A stretch of DNA of 64,000 nt from Polytrichum commune (Eukaryota; Streptophyta; Polytrichopsida; Polytrichales; Polytrichaceae). The DNA lies in NCBI GenBank assembly GCA_950295325.1, contig OX485807.1, positions 13,853,001 through 13,917,000 on the forward strand, written 5' to 3'. Positions 40,191 to 50,899 of this stretch are shown here, piece after piece (the first letter of the stretch is position 1; the number at the start of each line of letters is the position of its first letter). A program made the position numbers and the translations under genes. The notes below the pieces were generated by a model, which was given only the letters and a program-made list of their open reading frames with translations, ran no database searches and was not told the DNA's origin.

Positions 40191-40582
40191 GTAAGTGGGT
40201 CTTTCTCCTCCTTTCCTGACCTCTTCCTGGTGTTGATGCTAGCGTAGAGCACAACCAGTCTTCATCGTCGCGATGTCCGCGCCTGTTCGACCAGTTCAAT
40301 TGAGCCGCGTCTAGGCCCATGTGTCACAGTGGATGTCGGTTAGACATCTGGTTGTCCAAGTGGACGTCCAATTTGAAAAGTGACATTTCGATCTCTGCTG
40401 GAATCAGAGTCGGGGCGTGGGCATAATCAGGGGCGGGGCGTGGGCACCAGCAGAGGTATAAGTCAGTTGAACGGCACTCCTGGAAATCCGGTGCCCAGGA
40501 CGCCAAGTTCTAACGTCCACCAGTCGGATGCCAGGAGAGGGATAGGGCAGAAGAATGCACAATTTTGGATCAATGTAGCAAC

Positions 40583-40652
40583 GACATAGACATAGACATA
40601 GACATAGACATAGACATAGACATAGACATAGACATAGACATAGACATAGACA
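40583..40652. repeat. (GACATA)n hexanucleotide microsatellite
   Basis: About 11.7 uninterrupted copies of GACATA span 70 bp inside the CACTA element. The unit resembles the GACAT core of the element's other repeats. Confidence 0.95.
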
Positions 40653-40772
40653 CAAACCACGCCACGCTCCAGCTCCCTGGAGCTCCATGAATTTTTTCCT
40701 TTATACCTGCAACTTGGGGTTTTGACGACGGTTATGGGACCATGAGCTTTTGGCCACCTTGATCTGCAGTCA

Positions 40773-40947
40773 CTAAAAGACTGCAGATTTGTTTTGTGGG
40801 TTTTACAGCTGAAATTTTAAGAATTTGGGGGCATGTTATGTACCGTTGGAAAGGTATTGAAAATATCTTTCCAGCGGTATATAACATGCCCCCAAAGTCT
40901 TGAAATTGCAGCTGGAAAACCAAGAAAACAAATCTGCAGTCTTTAAG
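40773..40947. mobile_element. Foldback insertion inside the CACTA element
   Basis: The arms 'ctaaaagactgcagatttgt' and 'acaaatctgcagtctttaag' (the latter with one base gap) face each other. The inner arms 'gggggcatgttatgtaccg' and 'cggtatataacatgccccc' do the same, with a short AT loop near 40860. It is about 175 bp and almost fully palindromic, a MITE-like hairpin. It is absent from the rest of the window. Confidence 0.75.
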
Positions 40948-41144
40948 AACCCATTTCAAGATGGTTTAGGTAGGACGACTCAAACATTAGACCATGTTGT
41001 TGTGGTCCATATATTAATGGGTGACAATAGAAAGTCTCAAATTAACTCATATAGTGATATTAGTGTAATGTTTTATTTCGTGATTGATGAAAATCTAGTA
41101 TGATTAGTTAATTAGTTAATTAGTGAATTAGTTAACGAGGGATT

Positions 41145-41411
41145 TTAGTATATTTCCGGGCGGAGAACCGAAAGGGATCGGGTAGGGAATCGGGCAACAC
41201 ATCGGGCACGGAATCGGTATCCGGGCAAGGCATCGGGCAAGGCTAATGGAATCGGGCAAGGGGGTAATACCGGGCGGGGGCCGGCCTCGAAGAGGGGCAT
41301 GTACCCGAGCTAGTGGGCTCCAACAATATGTCGGGTAAACCCACACTATGCCCGGGGTGCCACCGATGCAATTATGCCCGGGGCGGTGCCCGGTCTAGTG
41401 GGGATGCTCTT
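41145..41411. mobile_element. Partial Harbinger-like element rich in CGGGCA motifs
   Basis: The right end 'ctagtggggatgctc' followed by TTA is the mirror of the GAGCATCC-type terminus seen at 1027, but no matching left end is present. The body carries many 'atcgggca' and 'cccgggg' phrases and is far more GC-rich than its surroundings. It is likely a truncated insertion in the CACTA element. Confidence 0.45.
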
Positions 41412-41499
41412 ATGGCTTAGCTCCTATGGCGCACAACCCCCAATTAGTTGATGGAGCCGACATTAGGGTTGATCCTTCACACGGGTCAATGTAATTGGC

Positions 41500-42060
41500 C
41501 GCTTTCGACCTTTCAACAGTGAATTGGTTATCTCTTAAACTCAACCAGTTCATGTCTATGGGTAATCTTCCTGGACCCTAAACCTATCGAATGGATATAC
41601 CCTCTTGGACAACCAGGTCATCTATGATGGGTACTCTTCCTAAATTCTCAACCCTCAATTGGCTATTTCTCAAACTCATCTAGCTCAACTGTAATGGTTC
41701 ATCTTCCTGAACTCTAAACCTTCCATTACATCTTTCTCACACGTAACCAGTGCATCGTGACTCGTAATATTCCTGCACTCTGTGACGGCCATTATCCCCT
41801 ACAATGTCGGGTAATATTCCTGCACTCTAAACCTTCGATTGGTTATTTCTCGCACTATTTCAGTTTCGCGTGATGGGTAATCTTCCTGGGCTCTCAACAT
41901 CCAGGTTGTTATTTCTTTCACTCAACCAATTCACGTGTGACGGGTAGTTTTTTTGTACTCTGAACCCTCAGATGGCCATTTCTCACACTCAACTAGCTTG
42001 AACATCGTGATTGGTAATCTTCCTGAACTCTGAAGTTGCTCGACCATGCTCTTGACTGCG
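41500..42060. repeat. Degenerate 67-bp tandem array, about eight units
   Basis: The phrase 'ggtaatcttcctg' (variants ggtactcttcc, cgtaatattcc, ggtagtttttt) recurs at 41561, 41630, 41696, 41763, 41810, 41876, 41943 and 42012. Spacing is 66-69 bp except for one shortened unit of 47 bp. Between them are conserved 'actctaaacct', 'tggttatttct' and 'cactcaacca' blocks. It lies in the plus-strand gene region of the CACTA element, probably intronic. Confidence 0.8.
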
Positions 42061-42171
42061 TGTATGATTCATAGGGGCAATAACTGGTTGCAATGTGGCT
42101 GCTCAAGCTCAGTGGGTAGTCGCATATGTGTGCACCTGGAGATTCCTTGATTGTGGAATGTGGTTGTTGTA

Positions 42172-44486
42172 GCCGAGGATACGCAACCAACTCGGGCACG
42201 GAATCAGACGGCGATCAGGAGAACGGTGATGGGATTGAAACATCACATCCACTACCAACACGTAAGGGAGGGGGGAGCACTGCCTTGAAGAAACGTGTGG
42301 AGCTGGATGCGCAAGGGCATCCTTTTGGCGTCATGAAGGTTGTCATGTGCGCCGACATCAAGAAGTATGCAAAGGACCTGGATCCCATGACGGGATGGGA
42401 AGGCCAGCCACGGCACAAGAGGAAGCGATTATTCAAACGCCTATACACAGGTAAGGTTTGCACATCAATTTTTTGGCATGCATGTGTCGCGTTAATTTGC
42501 GATGTGAAACCCGAATCTAACATTTTAAGTGCAACCAAACATCATTCTCGACATGAGCAACAGGGTGTATGTCTATGTAGGCAGGCATGACATTCTCGCT
42601 GACGTCAGGGTGGACATGTATTTAGCACAGAGTGTCATGCTGACAATCTGTGAGTGGATGCCGAACAGGACGTCCGTGCGTTTTTGTGGACATATGTACT
42701 GAAACGCTCGACAATCGCTATCGACGTCCATAGGGACGTCGATGATATCAATTTTCTCTCTTATGGTGACATACTGGTTTGTATCCTTTCTAACGTGGGT
42801 GTAGTGTGGGCACCCAGTGTTGGTCGCTTGTGAAGTGAATGTGATGGCATTGACGTGTGTGTCCGGCATGCAGACTGGGAGATGTGCGGGCATTGTGATA
42901 AAGTGTGCGAGAAGTGGATGCGGCCTATTATAACAAAGGTACTCATCAAACACCCGGTGGAGGTTAAACCAGCTCATAGACAACAATGCGGGTAAATCAG
43001 CCGATGTGGATGCAGAGCATTGGAAAATACTTGTAGGTATGCGCGCCACCGAGGCTGCGCATTTGAAGTCTCAGCACATGCGCTCAATTTCAAAAGGGAA
43101 AGGATCGACCACAGCTCAACTAAAAGCTATTGAAAGGGAGGTCGTCTCCCATCTGGTAAGAGTGCCACTATGTCTATGTTGACATGACTGATAATGTTGC
43201 AATTCTCTTTATAAATCTGTGATGGCCCTTATCCCCTACAATGTCAATGTCGACAACAGATGTCATCCAACACGTTTACTTAGACGTCCGATGAGCCGGC
43301 AATGTAACTCTAGTTGTTTGAGTTGATGTTCGATGTTAATCATGGCACTTCTAAAGGCGTCACGGGACCTGCACCTGTTGGAACGCATTGTTGTCGACGT
43401 CCCCTTTCATCCGTAATGACTTTAATGTGCCATGCAGGCGATGTTGAAGAACATGGCACCGTACGATGCGGAGGTTGACGCCGAGGTTGCCAAAGAGTAC
43501 CAACGCATACAGGAGGAAAAGCGCCGAGCGCGTCCCGATCATGGCTCGGAAATGGAGTCGATGCGCACTCGAGTGACGGATTTGGAGGGCAGCGTCACAC
43601 GCCTTGGAGAGAATGTGGCAGCCTCAAACAAGCGCATGGAGGACATGATGCGAATGATTCTTCAGAATCAGAGTCAGAAACATCCGACTAACATTGATAG
43701 CATGACGGAGCCTTCATCGTCTGCGAAGATGCTCGATATTTCGGCATTGACGTCAACGACGGAGGATCTGGTGATGGTGGCACAGAAACAAGCTCCCACC
43801 CCAGTTATCAGCGCGGTGGGCGGTGCGGACATGCGTGTGGCGTCCGCGATTCCTGTCCCAAGCGACGTCTCCGAGGATGCTGCGACTGATGCAGTCACAG
43901 ACGTAGAAGCAGTGCCTCCCAGTTCTGAAACCATTATCGCGTCTATAATTGAGGACATTCTGGAAGTGCCGAAAAAAACGACACAGACACCTGTAATTGA
44001 TGACCCTGTAGAACCCACCAACGAGGAAGTGCCAGTGCAAGCTATGGAGGACGTCGAGGAAGGACACCCTGAGATATCCGGCAATGCGGACGTGCCTGAA
44101 GAGATTGCATCTCTGGATCAGGTAACATCAAGTAATACCCACCTATATTAGACATACTGGAAACCCTCTCATCGTCGTTTAAAAAATTATACCTTCATGT
44201 ATTTGTCTGGCATGTTCTTCGTGGTGTCATTGAGGATGTCAACATGTACATTAGGCTGGACGTTTGCCTTGACAGTTTGAATTATCGCAGAACAGAACGA
44301 CCATAATTTGAAACCTCCGAGTACTAATGCGGAATGCTATTACAGGATGAGGTGCCCGTACCGGAGGAGTCAGATGGCCGACCCGCCGTGCGGGTAGAAG
44401 CGCACAAGCGAAATCCTCAATGGCCAAACTCGGTGCACCAAAAGCGGTTGGTTTGCCTAAACCTCCCCAAAATCTTGCGAAGGTGA
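42172..44486 (+). CDS. Second CACTA protein (Ptta/En/Spm-like, coiled coil)
   Basis: Four exons join in phase: about 42172-42450, 43001-43155, 43438-44121 and 44346-44486. Donors are cacag|gtaagg, catctg|gtaaga and gatcag|gtaaca. Acceptors are aatcag, atgcag and attacag. Exon 1 encodes GHPFGVMKVVMCADIKKYAK and then DPMTGWEGQPRHKRKRLFKR, similar to the plant transposase Ptta/En/Spm pattern. Exon 2 (AEHWKILVGMRATEAAHLKS) is short and basic. Exon 3 has a heptad-like coiled coil (EMESMRTRVTDLEGSVTRLG) and an acidic, Val/Pro-rich tail. Exon 4 ends at TGA 44484-44486; a splice donor at that point is an alternative. No stop interrupts the joined frame. The gene runs in the opposite direction to the transposase. 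Role by family: an accessory DNA-binding protein of the element. The upstream limit is uncertain. Confidence 0.6.
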
Positions 44487-44939
44487 GGGAACTAGTGTTT
44501 GCATGCCTACATTGCTTGCATGATTGCAGGAGGAGTGTGGAGCACTCGAATATAGTCACGTCGTTCGTGTGAGTCCATTTCATGTTCGGATGACCACTAA
44601 TGTAATTCATGCGGTTTTGTGAATGGTGGTGGAATGGGGCAAGTGGGGACTAGTACGAAGGCACAGACACAAAAGAAGAAATGAGTGGACGTTCTCAATA
44701 ACGACGCGGCTCTCCATTCGAGTGCTCATGAATTATCCACTTAGTCGTGGAGGTGTAGACTCGCGACTATAGACATGGATGCCTCGATCATGGACAATGT
44801 TTAAGTTTTTGGACAACTAGCGATTGATGTGTAAATGCAGCCTCTTGGTTGCAATATGTTGTATCAATGAAAATGTTGCATTTACGGAATTGGAAAGCAT
44901 TGGTGTACATTTGTTCCACGCGTTCTTTGTGTCTGTTCC

Positions 44940-45719
44940 GACTGTCTGGTGGAACAGTTGACGTCAGTGTTTGTTCTCGTAGATGGCATAAGTGACGTGC
45001 ATCTGACATTTGGTCCTGCTAATAGCCAAACAACTTGATGTCAGTAATGTGTTTGAGAATTTGAGGCAATCAGCCACGTCAAGGCGGGCTAAGCTTGAAA
45101 ACGGCATCATCACTCCCAAACAAGCTGTGGTTTTGGCCAGAGGACATCCCCATAATTTGTAATGCCCCATTTGATGTCACACATAACATCCCACTGTCAA
45201 AAAGGATGTCCAAGAAAACTAAAAGTCATCCCGAAAACACCCAAAAAATACATGCATACGTCGAGGAAAATGTCTCATGTGACATTTTCGTGTCGCAGAG
45301 GACGTCGGTAACAGCACACATCGCCACGTAATGCAATGTCCACGTCAGCAACAGCAAATGCCACGTTAGTTTTTAATCGCATTCCACGTCATCTCAAGAG
45401 GGTCCACGAGGCCATCCACGTCACCGAGGGGGCGGAAAAAAAAGCGTGCCGACGTGGCACTACCCGCAAAAAACATGCTTGCGTGGCATGCCGGTGGCGT
45501 CCACGTGTCTTCACGTGGACACTATGGAACACCATGTTTTATGTGACGTCACATAAAAACGTGCTGAAATTCCCCATGTTTTCGCATGTCCACGACGCGT
45601 TTTTCTCCTGTCTGACATGACGGATTTTAGGTGACGTCCAAGAGAAGAACCTCCATGTCAAAGTGAACGCGCACTCCCGTTTTTTTTGACGTCACAAAAA
45701 ACATGATTTTCTTATAGTG
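44940..45719. promoter_or_regulatory. Right subterminal repeats of the CACTA element
   Basis: About twenty occurrences of GACGTC, GATGTC, CACGTC or complements lie in the last 780 bp. They include full palindromes 'gtgacgtcac' (near 45544) and 'tgacgtcac' (near 45687), and the inverted pair 'gtccacgtgtcttcacgtgg' (near 45508). The density is far above the flanking DNA. They match the expected position of binding sites for the element-encoded DNA-binding protein. Confidence 0.7.
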
Positions 45720-45789
45720 TCTTGGAGTTGAATACACCTTACACATAACACCATTTTCAATGCTAGACATTAGAGGAAAAAATGGATCT

Positions 45790-47057
45790 TGCAATAGTAC
45801 AACTATTGATAAATAACTGCAAACTCCCCACCTTGACCCCCAACTCCATCATTTATATACCCCAAAATTTGTTTAGTAATAACGCCCCCTCCTCCTTGCC
45901 AACATACACCCGTACCTTAGCCTTCCAATTACGCACACTCTCAATGACTATGGTCTCTTTGGTATGATATACCGAGGTCTCACCCGCCACATCACCAACA
46001 AACTTGGTGGCCTCTGTGCCCTCCTCAAACTCACACGACAAACTTGCCTCCACTGCCCCCACATGATCCCTCAAAATGATGCAAACACTCAACTTCCATC
46101 TCAAAAAAAACATATTTGACTTCTCATATCACCCATCCCCCCCCCTTAAACAACTATGGCACGACGCCAACTCCATAGTTAGATTAGATGAAATTGAACA
46201 AATGTCACATCTCAAACTCCTGAACATCATCTTCAATCAACAACCCGCCACAACCCAAGATAGTATCAACTCCAAAAGCATACACATCCTCACCACATCA
46301 ACATTTAAGCTCCACTAGGGTAAATGCACAATATTTACCCAACAAGCCCTCGCACACACCCAAAAACTCTTATGCTTCCACCCATTGTACCAACCATTGC
46401 ACACCCCATGCCCCCATAAACAAACTAATCTCACATGCCTCCTCCCCAATACCGACACACTCTACCCCACCCCCTTCCACAACCACATCTCCCAACCCAT
46501 TCCCCACTCACACCATCCCCACCATACAACATTCCTTACAATCCACCAAACCACCTACCTTATCACACCCACAACCATTACTCCTACACATCCCCATGTC
46601 CGTTGACACACAATTCCCAAGCCTACATCATATATGCTATTTGTATTGTTTGCGGAGACTACATACCGACTCCAATGGAATCACCAAATCCAAACACATG
46701 TACCTATGCCATTGGCAAGGCCAACCTGACTCGGAAGACATTTAAAACCTGAATGATTATGACCCCTACCAACAATGCATTTCCCCTCACCAAACACTAC
46801 ATCCAAGCCACAATTGAACATCTCCACAAAGTACACAACAAACATTACCTACAAACACATAAGAGACACTCGCTACGTTGAAAAACCATTGCACCTCCCA
46901 AATATCAACCTAACACTCCAAAATGTAACCCAAACATGGATATGTACAACACCATCCCCACCCTCCACATCTCATCCCCCATAGCACACCTCCACCGGTT
47001 CTACCTTCCATGAGTATTCCCTCACACTCATCCAAATGGTTTGGAACCAATACCAAC
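45790..47057 (+). pseudogene. C/A-rich LINE-like element, copy A, segment 1
   Basis: The plus strand is strongly C- and A-rich and G-poor, and translates in broken frames to Thr/Pro/His/Asn-rich peptides (for example LRTLSMTMVSLV, HLKLLNIIFNQQPATTQDSI, LPNINLTLQNVTQTWICTT). It ends in ...QMVWNQYQ at the copia insertion and resumes at 54727. Many frameshifts and stops mark a relic. No intact endonuclease or reverse transcriptase motif can be read here. The LINE assignment rests on the downstream segments. Confidence 0.5.
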
Positions 47058-47455
47058 TGTTAAGAGTGAGGACTCCAGGTGCATAATGAAACAGAGTAAC
47101 AGTGCTTACTCAAGCTCTTGAACTATCTTGATCAAAAGGGGAACTGCCCTTATATACAATCTGGCTCGACACTTAGATTAGGTCCAAGTGTCGGCACCTG
47201 GTTACACCGTGGACTAGCTACCTCGGTGGGAATATTCTAGCTTGGCCTCGGTCTCATACACCAAGACCGAGGCCCTTAACTAATTGTTTGCTCATAAGTT
47301 GAAATACCTTGGACTTATGTGCACGGCCTCCTACAGGCGGCCGCCACTTTACTTAAGGTGGCTAATACCCATGTGTGACTAATTAATACTGATTAGCTTC
47401 CATGCTAGATGAGGGTTAACCTAGGATGCCTAGGTGTTTATCCATTATCTTAACA
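47058..47455 (-). repeat. 3' LTR of the copia element
   Basis: This LTR is 398 bp with TGTTAAG...CTTAACA ends. Relative to the minus-strand coding direction it is the 3' LTR. Just inside it the minus strand reads 'ttgaggaggag' (47456-47466), a polypurine tract for plus-strand priming. Confidence 0.93.
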
Positions 47456-48874
47456 CTCCTCCTCAACCTAGGATTAACCTCATTAAAAACTTTCTCAAGT
47501 AAAACCCGTTTTGGGACAAAACCTTGAGAAAGAAAAAAATGTTAATATTTCGGTGAATCTAGTTCTTGGAGTGACCTCATCCCGGCGGTGTCGTAATGTG
47601 GGCCGACTACTAGTTAGAACTTAGGCATTTTATAGGTTATTATTATTTTCAAATTGATATTTATATGATGATGTAAGTTAGTTGTTTAAATTGAGAACCG
47701 GTCTTAAGTTCAAGACCGGGTGACTCGGTAGATGGAGGTGGTAGGTAGGATTTGAGAAAGATAGAGATTTACCGGCGGACCGTTACCTAACTACCTAGGG
47801 ATTTTAGAAGGCGTAGCCTTTTAGTTTCCTATTTGTTAGCGGAATAAGGACTCTAGAAGCCTTAAACCCGAACCTTCATATTGGCTAGCCGGATTAGCCT
47901 TTAACCCAAAACTATCTTATTTCTAGCGGAATAAGGAATTTAGAAACCTTTAACCCATACTTTTTCTATTTCTAGCAAGATAAGGGTTCTATAAACCTTT
48001 TACCCAAAAGGTCTCTTATTAGTTAGTTAGTTGGGGTTCTAGATATCCTTACCCCAATGGTTTTCTATTGGCCGAAGGGGGTAAGGTAGAAGACTATTTA
48101 AGGGGTATTAGAAGTGTGTTAAAGGGTGAACGTTAACATTTGGAGTTAGTACTTGTGTAGAATTGAAGGAGCTTTAACCATTTCAAGAAGAACAAATATT
48201 TAGGAAGCTCATCTATACAAAAAGGTAAAGGGTAAAAGTTTTAGCATGACCAGGTTGCACTAAATGCACTATTTGTATTAATTCATTCATTATTAAGTGA
48301 GCAGAACTTTGGAATGAAAGTTTTGTGGATTGTGGATGATTAGAATATTCAATTGTTATGAAAATTTGAGAGGATGTTTTTTATGAGATATAGAAGTTAA
48401 GGTAAAAATTAGGAAGCTTCAGTCTTTGAGGAGAAAAAATTGTAAAGGGTTGAAGTGAAGGGTGTCTAGGAACAAAAGCAACTAGGATAACACGGTTTGA
48501 AAATATGAATATTTTTAAGTATTATAGCTATAGCTACAAAAATTTGACACTACCTTTTGATCTTACATATCTATTATGTGTCAAAACTTGAGATTGATTG
48601 GACTTAATGGTTAGAAGTTATTAGAGTTTTAATGACCGGATGTTATACCACATCATTCATGCTATGAAGTTAGAGTTAAAAAAATATGCATAGCTTTTTA
48701 GTATGAGTTCCGATTGTGCTGAAATTCGGTGTGGATACTTTTAGTAAGGTACTTAATAAGTGTAACAAGTTTTATCTGAAAAAAGTGAATTACGTGAGAG
48801 TTATACTATTCTGAAGTTTAGTAGGCTAACATTGAAAGGGATTTACAACAAGGGTGTAGGAGAAGGGAAATGTA
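47456..48874 (-). other. 3' non-coding part of the copia element
   Basis: About 1.4 kb lie between the end of the RNase H frame and the 3' LTR, with no recognisable coding sequence. A repeated phrase 'ggaataagga...ctttaaccc' with variants (47840-48070) forms a degenerate short repeat. It is unusually long for a copia 3' region but lies wholly inside the TSD-bounded element. Confidence 0.6.
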
Positions 48875-49738
48875 CTATAATTTTTTAAACACTACTATAA
48901 AAAATAGGAGCCCGGTGCTTACCGGATAGTGCATATTTTCTTCGACAGCGGCATGTAACAACTTCTTATGCTTATATGCCGGGAGAGCTTTGGTAAGTAT
49001 ATCGGCAATGTTGTGCTCCGACTCTATCTTTCTAATCTCAAGTTGATCCTTGCTAATGAAGTCTTGAGAGAAACTAAAGATATGTAGACTAATGTGTTTA
49101 GTCCGGTCAGTTTTGATGAAGCCCGAAGACATTTGTTGTATGCAGGCTGCATTGTCATCAAAGATGATCATTGGTTTCTCCTCCTCCTGGATTTGGCATT
49201 GTTGTCGTATGATCTTCTCGATGGTTTGTAGCCAAACACTCTTGCGGGCCGCTTCGTGGAAGGCCAGCAACTCGGCATGATTTGTCGATGTTGGGGTCAC
49301 GGTCTGTTTCGTGGATTTCCACGAGATGGGTGGTCCGCATTTGAGGAAGATATATCCCGTTTGTGATTTACGGGCGTCCGGGTCGATTCGGAATCATGAA
49401 TTTGCAAAACCTATCACCTCGGTTTTGTTAGTTCTTTGATAGTATAATCTGAGGTCGGATGTATCTCGTAGGTACCTTAGCAAGTGCTTGGCCCCGTTCC
49501 AATGTCGCATCGTTGGATTTTGGCTATGCATAGCCAATATGCTCGTTACGAATGCAATGTCGGGTCTTGTATGAGTTGTGAGGTAGGTGAATGAACCAGC
49601 GGCGGTGAGGTACTTCTGTTTGTCTATTACCTCCTCACGAGGTCGGTACGGGTCGTCATTCGTCTTGCTCCGGCCGATCATTGGCGCAGCCAATGGGTTG
49701 GCGTCCTCCATCTGAAACATTTTGAGCATTTTTTGCAC
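48875..49738 (-). pseudogene. copia RNase H and end of reverse transcriptase
   Basis: The upstream part (49738-49394) encodes the end of the copia reverse transcriptase (TRPDIAFVTSILAMHSQNPT, HWNGAKHLLRYLRDTSDLRL) and the start of RNase H. The downstream part (49300-48875) encodes NHAELLAFHEAARKSVWL, MIIFDDNAACI and HISLHIF, then EHNIADILTKAL. The first RNase H acidic site reads GFANS where family members have GFADS or GYADS, so the catalytic Asp appears to be Asn. It is followed directly by an in-frame TGA. Both changes should abolish RNase H. Confidence 0.85.
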
Positions 49739-50899
49739 GTAGGTTTGTTGGTGTTATAATATGCTGTTCGGCATTAGGTGGACTTGAAGTCCGAGGCAAA
49801 ATGTAGTTGATTAAAGGCATTTCATGTTGAACTTGCTTGTTAGAATGTCTTGAGCATATTTGCACATCTCGGGGCTCCCGATGATGTTCAAATCATCTAC
49901 ATATGCGGCAATGATTACAAAACCACCCTTAGTGCAATATGTGAAAATGCAAGGTAAGGTAGAATTGTGTATAAAACCTTGTGATACCAAAAAGTTGCAT
50001 AGATGGTGGTATCAGGCTCGGCCTGATTGCTTAAGGCCGTAGAGGGCCTTACATATCCTCAAGCCCACAAACCGTCCCGGTTTGGGCTTACGAACGGATT
50101 CTAGGAATCCGGGTGGGGGGTTGATGTGTAGGATTGAATCCAATGTACCGTGGAGGTACGTGGTTACCACATCCAGTAGATATATCTTTAGAGCAAGATG
50201 AACTATTAGTGCCAGTAGGTACCTGAAGGAGACACAGTCCATCACAGGTGAATATGTTTGGTCAAAATGAACTCCGGGTCTTTGAGTGCAACCTTGGGCT
50301 ACTAGCCTTACCTTATACCTTAGGACTCGACCTTGTGAGTCGAGTTTTCGGATGAAGATTAGCTTGTGGCCGATTGGTGGCTTCTCAAGGTCATCCGCAA
50401 TGTCCGAGAATACCTCGTGTTTCCGAAGAGAGGTGTATTCGGCTTCTATGGCCGATTGCCACTGAGGCCAATCCTTCCTCTTCCTAGCTTGGTCTAAGGT
50501 AGTTGGATCGGTGTCGGGACTCGAGTCTAAGGACTCGGTAGTGTAATGAACATTGAGTGTCCATTTGGGTGTCCGTTTGGTAGGTGGTTTGGTAGGTGGG
50601 CGTTTTTTAGGGAGGATGTTGCCGGTGCCAGGGATAGCACCTCGGATCACCCTTTCCTTGGTTGAGAATCCATCGGGCACGTTTTCGGCTAAGGCCTTGA
50701 GGTTTAGAAGCTTAGATGTCTTGGTGTTGGTTAACGATGTAGGTGGGTCTGGATTCATGGTTAACGTAAGGAGGTTCCCGGTTGCGGGTTCTAGATATCT
50801 GATTATCGAGGGTGAATCGTATCCAACATAGATTCCCTCGTGTCTTTGTGGGCCTATTTTATACCGTTTTGGGTCCGGAAAGGGACCCAAACTTGGCAA
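49739..50899 (-). pseudogene. copia reverse transcriptase, interrupted
   Basis: Residues from 50899 include the integrase C-terminal region and linker. RVT_2-type motifs follow: WPQWQSAIEAEYTSLRKHEV, RYKVRLVAQGCTQRPGVHFD, TYSPVMDCVSFRYLLAL, PPGFLES and ALYGLKQSGRA. A TGA at 50012-50014 occupies a normally Trp position. The catalytic block AAYVDDLNIIGSP is intact at about 49890-49930. Two further in-frame TAA codons follow before the frame at 49738. The reverse transcriptase is therefore inactive as encoded, although the YVDD box is preserved. Confidence 0.88.

Larger units (their letters stand above)
33206..45719. mobile_element. Complete CACTA (En/Spm, CMC) transposon, 12.5 kb
   Basis: The left end is CACTATAAGAAA and the right end is TTTCTTATAGTG, a perfect 12-bp inverted repeat with weaker similarity further in. 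The flanks are a perfect 3-bp duplication TCT (33203-33205 and 45720-45722). Inside are a TNP2-type transposase gene on the minus strand (38574-34300), a second multi-exon gene on the plus strand (about 42172-44486, perhaps from 39293), several minisatellites and dense subterminal repeats. The clean ends suggest the copy is structurally whole. A nonsense codon in the transposase suggests it no longer makes full-length enzyme. Confidence 0.95.

Noticed and set aside
40404-40688. Repetitive CLCLCL / VYVYVY peptide
   Set aside because: It is only the translation of the (GACATA)n microsatellite.
43674-44084. Minus-strand frame opposite exon 3 of the second CACTA gene
   Set aside because: The Ser/Thr-rich translation is a mirror of the acidic and Val-rich plus-strand exon, whose splice sites and phase are consistent.
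46385-46752. Pro/His/Thr-rich frames in the C/A-rich DNA as a host gene
   Set aside because: The base bias alone keeps several frames open, and the stretch is continuous with the LINE relic split by copia.
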